In this document: in pieces, positions 43,022 through 54,579 of the stretch | Layout: every line of letters starts with the position of its first letter | Numbering within the stretch: the first letter of the stretch is position 1 | Assembly (NCBI GenBank): GCA_029204225.1 | Contig: CM055111.1 | Coordinates: 26,507,540-26,571,539, forward strand | Direction of reading: 5' to 3' | DNA from: Diphasiastrum complanatum | Taxonomy: Eukaryota; Streptophyta; Lycopodiopsida; Lycopodiales; Lycopodiaceae | Length of the DNA: 64,000 nucleotides | Program-made: the position numbers and the translations under genes | Notes under the pieces: model-generated | What the model saw: the letters and a program-made list of their open reading frames with translations, nothing else | What the model was told of the DNA's origin: nothing | Databases searched by the model: none

Positions 43022-44896
43022 TGGTATATTTTGCAACTTACTAAACCAAAATGTCAGTAAAAGTGTAGAATAAATGATTATCGTTCCCACGGGGAGTATC
43101 ATAAAGAGGTATTCTGTCATTATTGGTGAAATAAAAAGATTTATCTTTGAAGTCAAGGGAAATGGAAATGTAAAGCTGGTTGTCTGATGGCATTTTTGGG
43201 TAGGCGGCCAATACTGCCATTGAGAATGGTAACAAACACCAAGAAAGATATTCAAACAGTTCAACCAATAAATCCAGATTCCAGAGAAGAGTAAGAATTC
43301 GGAATGATTAGACATCCCCACAATATTAAGATCACATGCTTCATCGTTTAGATCTGAACTTAGCCAAAACAAGAATGCCACAAGGCCAAACGATTGCTGC
43401 AGGCAATGCTTACAATGGGCTATGTCGACCCTCAACAGTCTTCATAAACTTGCTACTCACTTATTCTGATAAAGCAGTTCCAAACACAGCATAGTTCGAT
43501 TAATTACTGGGTTCAGTTCTAATTATAGATCCATGCATAGCATAGAATCCATTATTCTACAGAATAACCATGAATTTCCTAGGATCAGTCAGAATAGACA
43601 ATGACAACAGGGGTGTGATTCATTCCACAAGAAACTGAAATGCAATATAACGTTCTTGAGAAACCGAAAGTGTTTGTCACTCACTCCTTCTGATTCTTAT
43701 GAAAATACAGACTACATATACAAGGTTGGCGTATCATTGCATTGATTCAAGCCGACGAAGACAATAGTAGACAGTATTTTATTCTACCATAATAGCTCAG
43801 ACAGAAGAGAAAACAACAAGCGCTCCTGCTTTCTACCATGCAGAACAATGAATGAATTAATCAGAATGAGCGTGGGCTCTGTTATATATATGTGTTTGGG
43901 GAAGCAGGTAGAACACCAAAAAATCTGAAACGTCGTATTTGGTGAGGTATCCAATGGTTTGTTGTTACGTAGAGAGAGTCCGTTGTGAAACGCTGCCTCT
44001 GCCACCTGGAAGTAAGCATGCTGTTCTGGAGACTGATAGTGGGAACTTCACGTCACCAGTTCTTAAAAAAGTTACCTTTCAATAGCTTAAAGACAGGCTT
44101 CAAACTTCATTAGGAAGATGACGTACGTTCTGTCCAGCCTTGTACAGACCATAAAAAAGCTACACGTGGCCAGTGACTTGCCACGTACATCAGTGTGAAT
44201 GTTGACTAGTCAGCCCGAACATTTCTTCGGTAGAACAAATATTTGTCTGATGGTCGAATGTTTGTTGTCTGACAGCCGAATCTGTAAGTTTCTGATAGTT
44301 GGTGATAAGTGTGGATAGAGATAGGTTCGATAGAGAGGATGGACACACAACTGCATTTGAATATCTAATAGCTCATGTCTGAAAGGGCGCTGAAGAACAT
44401 ATAATTATGGATTCGAATAGAATTCTGTCTGCCTGGTGAGAGAATCAAAGGCACATCTTTGGTGACTTAGAGTTCGCTTGAAGCTAGGTCAATTAGAGAC
44501 CTTAAAATAAGGCAACCCTACAGAACTTAGAAGAGTGCCCATAAATATATCTTTTGCAACTTAGACAAAAAGCTTTAGGCCCTTTTTACAATTAACACCC
44601 ATGTTAATGAACTCGACATAGATTGTCGATAAGCCAAAAAAGTGCCTCCAAAAATATATAAAGGCCTTCAGTAATAAAAATGCCCATATCCAATACCATG
44701 TATGCAATGTCTTGATCTTAGAGCTGGGCCTTAATTAAGCCTTGCCAATGTAAACCAACAACTTGACACAGTACCACGGTACATAATATCAAAAATAGGT
44801 AAAAACTCAGCTAGGCATTGCATCAGATAACCACATTTTCGACTTTTCTATAAAAATGTCGAAAAAATAGATAAATATCATAAACAGAGTACCACA
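43022..44896 (-). repeat. 5' LTR of the LARD
   Basis: 1875 bp, minus-strand start TGTGGTACT and end TATACCA. Highly similar to 39706-41922, with large deletions in the tandem-repeat zone near 44440. Confidence 0.88.
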
Positions 44897-45458
44897 AACA
44901 TCTACTGCATTATCAGAGAATTTCTTAAGCGTTGTTGTGGCAGACCACATAGCGCATCGGCACGAAAGAAACTCTATCTTTCGCGAATCAAAACTTGTCA
45001 TGCTTACTAGCGGACTTCTTGAACATTAGTTGGCTACATGGTGCTCAGCTTACATTTGGTATACTACCAATATGATGTTCTACCTTGCTTCTACATAATC
45101 ATCATATATTCAGAATAACATCTGGATTCATAGATTAAGCAATCTAAAAACTAATCACGAATACAAGAACAGCTGATTAGGCATGTCCTAACATTCCTTT
45201 GGATGACGTCAGCAGAATCAGATCAGGAGATTGTACTTTATGGTACTTCTTTGATTTCCCTGTACTTGGAGCGTGAAGGACCAAAAATATTCGGTCTTCG
45301 GGTGTCCCGAATCATTCGGTCTTCGGGTTGGTCCCGATTGTTTTACCTTCGTCCACCATCGTCCAACCTTTAGCCTTTCGGTTGAGCTCCTCCAGTCCGC
45401 GAACATTTCTCCTTCATCTTCGAGGTGTTCAGCTGAAACCATTAAGTTGGCGGTTACA
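44897..45458 (-). repeat. copia LTR, first part, cut by the LARD
   Basis: Starts on the minus strand at 45458 with TGTAACCGCCAACTTAATGG and matches 58585-59147 of the plus-strand LTR nearly end to end. It breaks at GTAGATGTT, where the LARD begins. The two LTR copies share CGAAGATGAAGGAGAAATG and ACGTCATCCAAAGGAA. The rest of the LTR is at 39630-39705. Confidence 0.87.
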
Positions 45459-46403
45459 AGCGTAGTAGCTTTATGACTCCAAGACTTCTCCTTTGCTTCT
45501 CGAACACTCCTTTATCTAAGGGCTTTGTGAAAATGTCAGCAACCGTCTCTTTGGTCCCAATGAAAGCGGTTTTCAGCTTCTTCTTTTCGACTAGGTCTCT
45601 TATCAAGTGGTACTTGATTACAATGTGTTTCATCCTTGAGTGAAACACGAGATCCTTTGTATAGCGGATGTATTATCCATATTCAAAATCAGAGGCTCAT
45701 TAGTTGTTTGACCCAGTTCGTCAAAGAGCTGTTTGAGCCATGTGATTTCGTTGGCCATCTTCGTGGCTGCAACGTATTCTGCTTCGCAAGATGATTGAGC
45801 TATAATGGTCTAATTCTTGCTGACCCAGAGAATTGCTGCACCTGTTGCAATGGTGCACCCTCCTGAGACATTTTTACAGTCGTCCTTGAGAGATGCCCAG
45901 CTAGCATCACTGTAGGAGTGCATCTAGAAACTTGCATCACGAGAGTAACATAGCCCATAGTCCTTCGTCTGCTAAAGGTACTGTAAGATTCGCTTAGCGA
46001 TCTTCCAGTGTGCTAAGCCTAGATTCGTGCTGAATTGGCTCATCCAGAACACGACATAAGCTATGTCGGGGCGTGTGTTGTCTGCTAGATACATCAAAGA
46101 TCCGATCAACCTCCTGTAAGGCGTGTGCTGCATCATCTCTTGCTCTTCTTTTGTCTTTGAACAATCTTTGTTCGTTAGGATTGTTCCTACAAGCATTGGG
46201 CTTTTTGTCCCTTTGCAATTTGTCATCCCGAAATCGTCTAGGAAGGTATAGCTTTCCTTCGTTATAGTCGCGGTCGATTTGCAAGCCTAGATAACATTTG
46301 GCTTCTCCTACGTCTGTTATCTCGAAATGTTTCAAGATCTCATTCTTCACTCCTACAATCAGGCCTTCGCTTCTGCATAGTATCAGGGTGTCGTCCGAAG
46401 TAA
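45459..46403 (-). pseudogene. copia RT end and RNase H
   Basis: From 46403 downward: LILCRSEGLIVGVKNEILK, FEITDVGEAKCYLGLQIDRD, then PYRRLIGSLMYLADNTRPDI, HWKIAKRILQYL, the RNase H blocks SDASWASLKDD and SCEAEYVAATKM, and near the end IKYHLIRDLVEKKKLK and ETVADIFTKPLDKGVFEKQ. Frameshifts and stops are present. The RT palm and everything 5' are cut off at 46403. Because this 3' end shares one LTR with a gag start on the other side (39345-39705), the arrangement looks like two copia interiors separated by one LTR. Confidence 0.9.
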
Positions 46404-46404
46404 C

Positions 46405-46687
46405 TTACGATATTGATCCTGTCCACCTATCTCACATGTGCTTCTACCCGTATTCTCCCCATCCATGTCCTAATGGAATCACCAAAATGTTTCCACCTGA
46501 GAATACCCATCAAATACTTACTCCAATATCATCTTCAAGTCCCTCACCAATGGTGTGCGCTGATATACCGTCTAGCTCACATGTGAGATCTTCCTTGGCT
46601 GCATCCAAACGACCTCTCCATTCCAATACTAGACCATGCAATCCCACTTTGCACTATGATATAGCACGTCGACCTGAAATGAACTGA
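46405..46687 (+). CDS. unidentified open stretch, possible terminal exon
   Basis: A plus-strand frame without stops reads DIDPVHLSHMCFYPYSPHPC, then NGITKMFPPENTHQILTPI and a Ser/Pro-rich tail to RRPEMN and TGA at 46685. Composition differs from the copia relic it abuts at 46403, and codon use looks protein-like. It could be the last exon of a host gene whose other exons were displaced by the copia insertion, or an unrecognised element part. No domain is recognised. Low confidence. Confidence 0.3.
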
Positions 46688-48201
46688 TAACTGAATTCGA
46701 TTTCAGCCAATTTTTTATTGTTTCATCGTACATTAGCTCTAGTCGCAGTCATTTTCCTCGGCTATAGTATTTACGATTTAAATGGATCGCAATTGATCAA
46801 GAGCGAATTCGTCACATTCGTCACATAATTTAGATTTTCAAGTTGGGTGAAAATATTCATCGCAGTATGAGATTTCTATAAGCCACTAATTTTTTTTATT
46901 TGGTGTCCTATGTTTTATGTTCATTCTGAGAAACCCTGGTATGACTAGATACTTAACATTACAATGGAACTTGCTTTATTTACCTGAGTGGTTGGAATGC
47001 AGAAAAAAATAGCACCACACCAACAATAGTTGTCATGAGGCAATATAATAGCTTTCAGAATCAACTATATCTACTATAGAGGCAAAACAACCACCTCAAC
47101 AAGCCTGCTTTTTTTTAAAAAAAGCAAACATAAAGGGCGGGCAAAGATACAACTCCAACATTTAAACTATCAACTCGTCCACAGCATCAAATCCAACGAT
47201 CACACTCAAACTTGAAATCCACATAATCCCCACAAAGGCAAACAGCTGAACTGCCTTATCTCAAGAATGACTTGAAACTGCAATGAGTAATCAAAACTAC
47301 CAGACTTTTACAACCAGTACCAATCTGAATGCCTTCAAAAAGAATCTCGAAACCATACATACGTTTCACTCAAGTTTGCTCCCTCAGAGTCATCATGTTT
47401 GCTCCCTCAGAGTTGCATGTAAAGAAGACGCACTCACACGTCTTCATACATGACATTATTGAAATCATTGAGATTGCAAAAAATCCTCTTGCAACATGGG
47501 AATTGAACTCATCCAGGATCCCTCGCAACGAAATGAGTGATACTCCACATCTACGATTTTTTTCTGTTTTAAGATAAGGGAAGAAGTTGTTAAACGAACC
47601 TATCATTCAAGCCCAAGAATTCAAGATGAGTCAATTATTCACTGCCAAAATGAAGTTGCCATGACTTTCACAAATAAAATGAATTTCAAAACCCAGTAGA
47701 GACCTGCAACAGCCTGGTCTTCAGTTCATATAGAGACATAAAAACAACAAAAGCATAAAGAAATACTCTAAAATCTCCACACTGACCAAGACAAATATTG
47801 TTAAACGATGATTCTAAAATGAAGACACCCTTATAGAAATGAAAGGTGACATAATGAAACAACTAGATAAAAGAAATCAAAAGCTAGATGCTCTGTGTGC
47901 AGTATCACTCCTGGCCTCTACAGACAATCATTGCAGTTCATTGCAGATATTAATGCACCTCCTTGTAGACAGATATTTGGAAAGAACTTGCATCTCCAAT
48001 CACTTTCACAAAGAATGTTCTGCATCATATGTTCCTACGTAACATCTAGAATTTCCTACGTAACATCAGCTAATATGCTTCTTAGATGTTGATACCTTGG
48101 CCATATGTTTGGAAAGGATAACCTTGTGCTTGCTCTTTATCTTCTTACTTACACCTTGATGGCACCCAACAATAATCAAATGCCATAAAAATCTTTGCCT
48201 T
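46688..48201. other. intergenic, including the 3' flank of the PDV2-like gene
   Basis: AT-rich with A/T homopolymers. A 22-bp unit containing TTTGCTCCCTCAGAGT is duplicated near 47375-47415. The part next to 48202 should be the 3' UTR of the PDV2-like gene (minus). No other coding sequence is recognised. Confidence 0.5.
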
Positions 48202-51200
48202 TCACCCCCGTCCATACAGAACATCCGGAGATTTAATCTCCTTGTGAAATGGAATCTCAGTTCGCTCCTTGACCACACACTTGGGATATCCATCTTGCAT
48301 TATCATGATCTTTCCAGGGGGGCAAATCTCTTCCTGTACAAAGGACTTGGTTGGACGATGCGAAATTGAATGCTTTTGGGGGAAGACCTTTTCTACTTTA
48401 GATGAATCTTTACTAGTCTTTTGGTCGTTTGACCGTTGTCGTACATCAGCAAAAAATATTAGAGTTATCACTGTTGCTGCCAGCATGGTTACTTTTGCAG
48501 TCAATCCAACTCCTTTGCCAAACAAATCCCCAACAAATTTTGTTACATGAGGCTGAAAGCCAAGAATACCCTTTTTCACTTTTGCTGCTTGTTTCAGGAA
48601 AGCATCCTCAACGCCATTGCTATGAATTTCTCCTTCTGGACCTTCATCTTGGGAGTCAGCTAAAGCTAGCCGTTTAATAGGAACATTTATACCTCGAATA
48701 GAAATGGGGCTACCCATAAATTCTGGAGAATGTACATCCAAAGGCATTGGATATGGAGGAAGAGGAAGTTCATCACTTTCGCTCACAGGCTCCCCGGCAA
48801 ATGCCAGAGCTTCATGCACAACTTCCCATTCGTTACCATGATGATTCTTCAGCCTTTTTAGTAAGATCCTTCGACTTTCTTCCAATTCGGCAAGAGCTGC
48901 ATCTCGTTCAGCCCGTTGCTGCTGTTGCAAAGTCTGTTCAAAGTAATTAACAACAGTTAATGTAACCTGTAAATGGGAAAACGATACAAAAGCTGGATAT
49001 GATCAAATTGCACTAAGGTCCTAGATTCAAAATTAAAGGCATATACCATACCAACCAGTACAAGATACAAGCAAGATAGTCTATTATGTGAACTTTGCAT
49101 TGACATGGTGTTGCAGTGACTCGTAAGTGCCTGTCTTACTTTAAAACTTTAAATAGGCTTTCAAGCAATTGACATGTGTTATCCCAGGAGCCTATTGATG
49201 GTTCCTTATCCATGTTTGATGCCTTTTCGATGGAGAAATGTGCGAAAGTAGATATCTGGCCAATTTGAGCGTGATTTCTTGTCTTCATTCTAGATTCATC
49301 GGCAAGAATCAAATTTTGTGATTTCTGTTGCCAGTAGATTTTTACTGATGGCCAGAAAGAGTGCTATTGAATCCTGAATTCTGGCTCTTCTATGATACAC
49401 GTAGTCAAGGCTTCCAACCTTCTGCATCTGTTGGCACTATTATTGTTCGAAAAGTTGTCCATCCCTAATTAGGCTACATTGATCCACAATAGTCTTTTAC
49501 TAATGGGGGGATATTTATGAGATGTTAATGGAGGCAGACATTCCATTTCATTCGCTGATGGAGCTACCTCCAGACATATGACGCACGTGATATTCACTTG
49601 CGACAAGGACTACAGGAAGCCCATGCACACTTCTTCCACAGCAGGTTTAGGTGAGTAGCTAGTAAAACTCATCGTACTATTCAGATTTATTCTTGCTAAA
49701 AACTTCATAATTCATGAAACATAAGTTTCAACAGATTTTCAGGAAGACTAGGTTATAGGGAGTTGAGGGTTCTTAGTAATGTTCTTGCAATTTTTTTAAT
49801 AACTTTGACATTCAAATACTCAGACAGTGTCACACTTTCCAGAAATCGGTGCAGGTTGATTAGCTTCAGTCTGTCAACCAAACTTGGGCCAACTGTGGTT
49901 CCTCTGACATAGCCGATGGATGGACTGACATCCACAAGAGACTCATCATTAAAATTTTGGCAAATTGGCATTCTGTTGTGTTGGCAGTGTGTTCCAAAAA
50001 GCCTTCAAAGTAACCGCGTGCCCCCTGGAGAAGCATAAACTGCAGAGTTTATGTACAACATACTTGAACGGCAGTGTTAAAGGCTGGCAAGGACAATGTT
50101 GTGCAAGTATTTCTCAAAAACATGCAAGTTTAATTTACTAGTTGTAAGTTCCAAGTGAATGATTTTCATTTTCTTGTCTGTGAAAACTCTCTAATTTATA
50201 TACAACCTACTTCGGCAGCAGTGTTAAAAGCTGGCAAGGACAATGTTTTGCCAGTATTTCTCAAACCCATGCAAGTCTAATTTGCTAGTTGTACATTCCA
50301 AGTGAATATTCTTTATTGTCTTGCATACATTTACAAGTCTGTGAAAACTCTAGTTTTCTTCAGACACGGTCAAGAGTTGAACTTGATTACTTTAGTATTG
50401 AGTGCAATTGTCAAGACAGCCCAGAAAACTGCAGATACCGAAACTATTTTGCATGTTCTATTCTTTGTCAAAAGAGTAGCTATTTTCCTTCATGCCACTA
50501 TTCAGCCAGTTCATGCATTATCTTATTTCCTAGATGTTTGCACCCTCAGTAACAATTATATTATATCACTACTCAGTGTCATCAGATTTACTTCTGTTTT
50601 TTAATGGCACTCACAAACTACAATCTACCTTGCGACACATTGTTTGTATTCAGCATCTTCAGCTCCGGTAGCTTGCTATGCCGTTAATCACATTTTCGTT
50701 TTGAGCAAATAAATTATATATAAAGCATTCATTGTCTTCCTTCACATGACATATGCTCCTTATTACAACTGCCATCGCCAGCATGCTCCACGCTCTTTAT
50801 TACAAATATCAGAACAGGGACACTGTCCTTTTGAGGATAGGGGAGAGTAAGACATATATACCTACTTGGGATTTGGGCCTTGGGCCGCCATGTTGATATT
50901 TGCTAGTGTTTGAGATTAGGATCATATGATTTGGACACTTGGGCACTAATTAGTAATACACAGTCCTAGCCCCAATTTGGGACGCCAGAAAGTACAAATA
51001 GGATAAGCATCATTGGTGACTAAGTGACTAGATGACTCATAGGAGAAAAGTTAAGTATCAATTCAGCTTTAGGTGTGTTAGTAACTTGAAAGAAGCACTT
51101 ATCATTTTGTGATTCATTTAATGAATACTTATACATTTCCTTCCAGTTCAGTTCCGGTTCATTTCGCTTCATTTCAGTAATTGTCCCAACTCTACATGAG

Positions 51201-52021
51201 TTCTTCTTAGAGAAACTACCCCATCCCCTTTTCTAACACAGACTCCATGCATACGCAGCAGGCTCCCTCCCCCAAGACACACACCCAACCAACACCATTC
51301 CTTGCTCCCCGGCCGTAATGCCCTGCCTGGGGAGGTTACCCAGGCTCTCATGGACATAATGCATTGCCTTGTCAATGCTCCCCAGGTGTGTAAGAGTGGC
51401 AAAAAACCAGGCTCCCAATTAGGTATAACTGACATTCCTAATTTTGCCACTTTTTCGTTGGGTGTGTGCGTTCATGGCCAAAAATAAACTAACCATAAGG
51501 CATTGCAAAATACATCCTCGGCAAAATTCCCCACACAGGACCAAAAGCATTCTCCGAAATCTCTCGCATCGTGCATGCCTCACACGAAAGAATAGTTCCG
51601 CTTTAACTCTCAAAAACCCATTTCCATTTCCAAAGCTTTCCTGTAGGCAAAAGCAAACGCATAACAGTAGTGAAGCTTAACAAAAATTTACAGACGAGAA
51701 TTGCCTCACCTGAAGACATTCAAGTTGCTCTTCTAGAACCTCGAGGGCATCTCGAACTGAAGCCAAGCTTCTGGCTTCTACGTTGCCTTCACTTCCTCCG
51801 GCACCTGCCCTTGCAGAAGTCTCATCACTCTCTATTATTTCACCTCGATACCTCTCTGGTTCAGAAGCTGCCGAAGCCTCTTGCCCCTTACCCAGCGTTC
51901 TTCCACCTCCTCCCACGGTGAGCAGAAATTCGGCCTTCATGGATCGCTCTATGGCATCGCTGATTTTTGTGTGCAGCTCTGCAGCTTTCAGCAAAACAAC
52001 CCCTATCTCATCGGAATCCAT
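48202..52021 (-). CDS. PDV2: plastid division protein PDV2-like
   Basis: PDV proteins sit in the outer chloroplast envelope, recruit the dynamin ARC5/DRP5B to the division site and bind ARC6 in the intermembrane space. Two minus-strand exons, 52021-51710 and 48933-48202, join in phase (CAG|GTGAGG donor, TTTGAACAG acceptor) into 347 residues; Arabidopsis PDV2 is about 307. Visible are MDSDEIGVVLLKAAELHTKI, a coiled coil over residues 87-135 spanning the junction, FAGEPVSESDELPLPPYP, a membrane segment at about 246-267 (LTAKVTMLAATVITLIFF), CPPGKIMIMQDG near 308 and the terminal YGRG. The final Gly is the residue needed for ARC6 binding in the family. No defects were seen. PDV1 is less likely, since the CPPGK block and size fit PDV2. 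Confidence 0.93.
48934..51709 (-). other. single intron of the PDV2-like gene
   Basis: 2776 bp, much longer than in compact genomes. Contains a two-copy tandem repeat (50048-50351) and a GC-richer patch at 51230-51370 with no recognised domain. No transposon ends were found inside. Confidence 0.8.
50048..50351. repeat. two-copy tandem duplication in the PDV2-like intron
   Basis: Units at about 50048-50190 and 50195-50351 share GCAGTGTTAAA, GCTGGCAAGGACAATGTT, AAGTTCCAAGTGAAT-like and GTCTGTGAAAACTCT, with small indels. Confidence 0.85.
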
Positions 52022-52643
52022 CTCGACACAATGAAACCTCCAAGCAAGAAACCAAATGCCCAAGAAATGGTGCAAAATAACACAAGGGATAGTGTCCAGA
52101 GCTGTAACTGAACCAAAAGAACAAAGAAAAAGCATCAAAATGAAGCAGATTCAACCCCCTTGATTTGCATGATCTGCAAGAACATGTCAGGGAGCAGGGG
52201 AAACAACAATGAATGATGAAACTATAGTATATAGCATTCAAAGAAGCTGAACCCACATCATGAATGAGAAAAGCAGCACCAACAGAAGGTTGGGAAATGT
52301 GGGTAGCTTGTGTTACAGCCAAGAAGATGAGGCAAAGCCCTTAGGCAAGAGTGCAGATCAAACAATTGGAGAATCTCAATATTTGTGACAAATTTAAGTG
52401 CTCAATGGGGAGATTGATCAATCAAACTGGCAGGAAGGGAGAATGTGGTAAAAAATTGAAGTGTTGAATAGGGAGATGGATCAAGCAAACTGGCAAGAAG
52501 GCAAATGGAAGTGGGAAAGAAAAAAGGGGGAGCCAAAATATTAGGGCAAACCAAATGTTATATTATGCCTTGGAGAGAGCACTTAGGTCCATTGTCTATT
52601 ATCCATTGGTGAGTTGAGGTTGCTATATAAGTGGCTCGTGTTC
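52022..52643 (-). promoter_or_regulatory. upstream region of the PDV2-like gene
   Basis: Directly 5' of the start codon; expected 5' UTR and promoter. Contains a two-copy repeat (52388-52437 and 52452-52502; GGGAGAT, GATCAA and AAACTGGCA are shared) and a TATATA-type stretch at about 52624-52629. No transcription start could be fixed. Confidence 0.4.
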
Positions 52644-52860
52644 ATGATATTTTATAGCTTAGCATGTGTGAGCTGAAATAATACATCACACCTTATCTAA
52701 CCTTAATTAATGTTCCCCAGATTTTTGGGCAATTTTGGGCCTTATATAATTTTGCATAATATAGGGCCCAAAGAATGTTTCTGCCTAGGTGCGCATGAGA
52801 CAACCCGGGGAGAGAGAGAGACGAGGAGCGGAGGGATGGGTGCGCGCAAGACACCCCGGG

Positions 52861-52919
<59 letters not shown>

Positions 52920-53546
52920 CTTCATATTTTTCTTTGTATTTTTGATGCACCTCCAAAGGTGGAATTTGCTTGCACCTCCAAAATTCTAATCCATGATAAA
53001 AGCATTAGAGATTTTGTCCATAAACTGGTCGAGATTTCTCATCCTTGAGTAACATCATCAGCGATTCTGTCACGAATCAATGAGATGGAAAAAATTTAGA
53101 CTTGTCATTACGCAGGGGAAGGCCCGAGCCCCTTGGGCCTTCTGTGCGGGTCGGGCCCTGCCCTCCGGCTCCCGCCCTCGGGCAAGGGCCCTCTCAGCAC
53201 GGAAGGCCCTTGGGGCAGGGCCTTCCCCCCACGTAAAATCAGTTTTCAAATTTTTACAAAGAAAATCGACTGCCTCACAAAACGTAATCTGTGGGGCAAA
53301 TTTTTTTCACAAGCTCCCAGAAGGTGTGTGTAAAAAAAGTTTTACCTCAAATAAAAAGTGAAAATAGAATTCACGCAAGGGAAGGGCCGGCTCCTCGGCC
53401 CTTCCGCCCGCAGAAGGCTGTGTGCCCTAGGGCCTCCGCCCTCGGGCGCCCAGCCTTCCGGGGCGAAAGGGCCTCCCTGAAAGAGGATAATGATATTTCA
53501 CAGCTTAGCATGTGTGAGCTGAAATAATACATCACACCTTATCTAA
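52644..53546. repeat. 57-bp direct repeats flanking a GC-rich hairpin region
   Basis: A 57-bp sequence (ATGATATTT, then AGCTTAGCATGTGTGAGC, ending ACACCTTATCTAA) is present at 52644-52700 and 53490-53546 with two mismatches. Between lie a GA array (52860-52919) and two GC-rich clusters. Their perfect stems are 53118-53125 with 53135-53142, 53201-53209 with 53218-53226 and 53380-53388 with 53397-53405, with loops of 8-9 bases. GC content here is far above its surroundings. No coding function is visible. It could be a small terminal-repeat element or a duplication that trapped an insertion. Confidence 0.75.
52860..52919. repeat. (GA)n microsatellite
   Basis: About 60 bp of imperfect GA with two interruptions, after two GACACCCCGGGGAGAG-like units (about 52800 and 52849). 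Confidence 0.95.
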
Positions 53547-54579
53547 TGGTAAAGATTGCATTGAATAAATCACACAATGCCAAGTGCTCAACTTGTCAAG
53601 AGGAGAGTTAGATCTTTTGAAAGATCTCTTGAAAAAACTAAATTTTTTTTTGTGCCTTTTCATCAAAGTTCTCGAGTCGAGAGTTCATAAAAAGTTGGCA
53701 CATATCGCACAATCTTTTGCTGAACTATATTACGTTTGACGATGCAAACTCCAATGATTTTTGGCAATGTATAGGATCATTACTTTGTGGAACATTTGGC
53801 TAGACATGAATAGTATAGATCTTGGGAATGGTGATTTTTACATCTCCCCTCTACTCCTCTTTAAAGAGGCTGACAAGCTTATGCTTCTTTACATTTGTTG
53901 TTGCTTTGTACTTTGTAAAACGTCTATAATCTAAGGTCATAAATATTTTTTTGAGAGATAAAAAATTTGGACCCACTTAAATGGGACTTAAAATAACAAG
54001 ACAACTACACCTAATTATTCTACTCTTTACTTCCATAGATTCTTCCAATCTCATATTAAATTTAATAATGTAGGTAAGTGAAATTTAGAATAATGAGACT
54101 TTGTAATATGTCTAACCTCATGTTAAAGTTGATAATGTTCACTTATCTACATGAAATGGTGATTATATATTTCCTCCCTTTCAATGCTACCACTATTGTA
54201 ACTCAAAAGAGGACTCGGCACTCATTTCTATGATATGCTTATAGTAAACATTATGTATAGACTTTTGAGGCTTGATGTATTGAATGATCACTAATAATGA
54301 AAATTCTTATCTTGATTTAGCCAATTTGGTGAAGGTTTCTTTAAGTTGCTCAGTTTTATTGATTCTTGTATAGTTTCTTGATTTCATGTTTACACCATGC
54401 TGATTTGTTCTTTACAAATGGATTAGACAATTGGATGTGAAGATTGGCACATGACAATTTGGCATCAAAGAATTAGATCCTTTATCCACTAGGTTTGGTG
54501 GTTTTCTTGAAGTTTTGTAGCCTAAGGCTACTTTTCCCCAAAGCCTCGCCTATCACACAAGGTAAGCGTTTCCAAGGGA
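53547..54579. other. AT-rich intergenic region
   Basis: No gene, terminal repeat or strong motif recognised. Probably old repeat sequence leading into the gypsy relic. Confidence 0.45.

Larger units (their letters stand above)
39706..44896 (-). mobile_element. LARD: large non-coding LTR retrotransposon
   Basis: Two long direct repeats (39706-41922 and 43022-44896) flank an interior of only about 1.1 kb. Beside the right repeat stands the complement of a perfect Asp-tRNA primer site (42998-43015), so the element lies on the minus strand. The left repeat is preceded inside by the polypurine tract CAGGGGGAGGTTA (complement at 41923-41935). No gag or pol motif is seen in any frame of the interior. 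It splits a copia LTR: AACAT at 44897-44901 is the expected target duplication, but the other end lost about 30 bp of the LARD LTR and about 220 bp of copia LTR. The primer type suggests it is mobilised by Athila-like elements. Confidence 0.87.

Noticed and set aside
51169-51450. Open frames of 61-93 codons in the GC-richer patch of the PDV2-like intron
   Set aside because: No domain, overlapping in both strands, no splice context.
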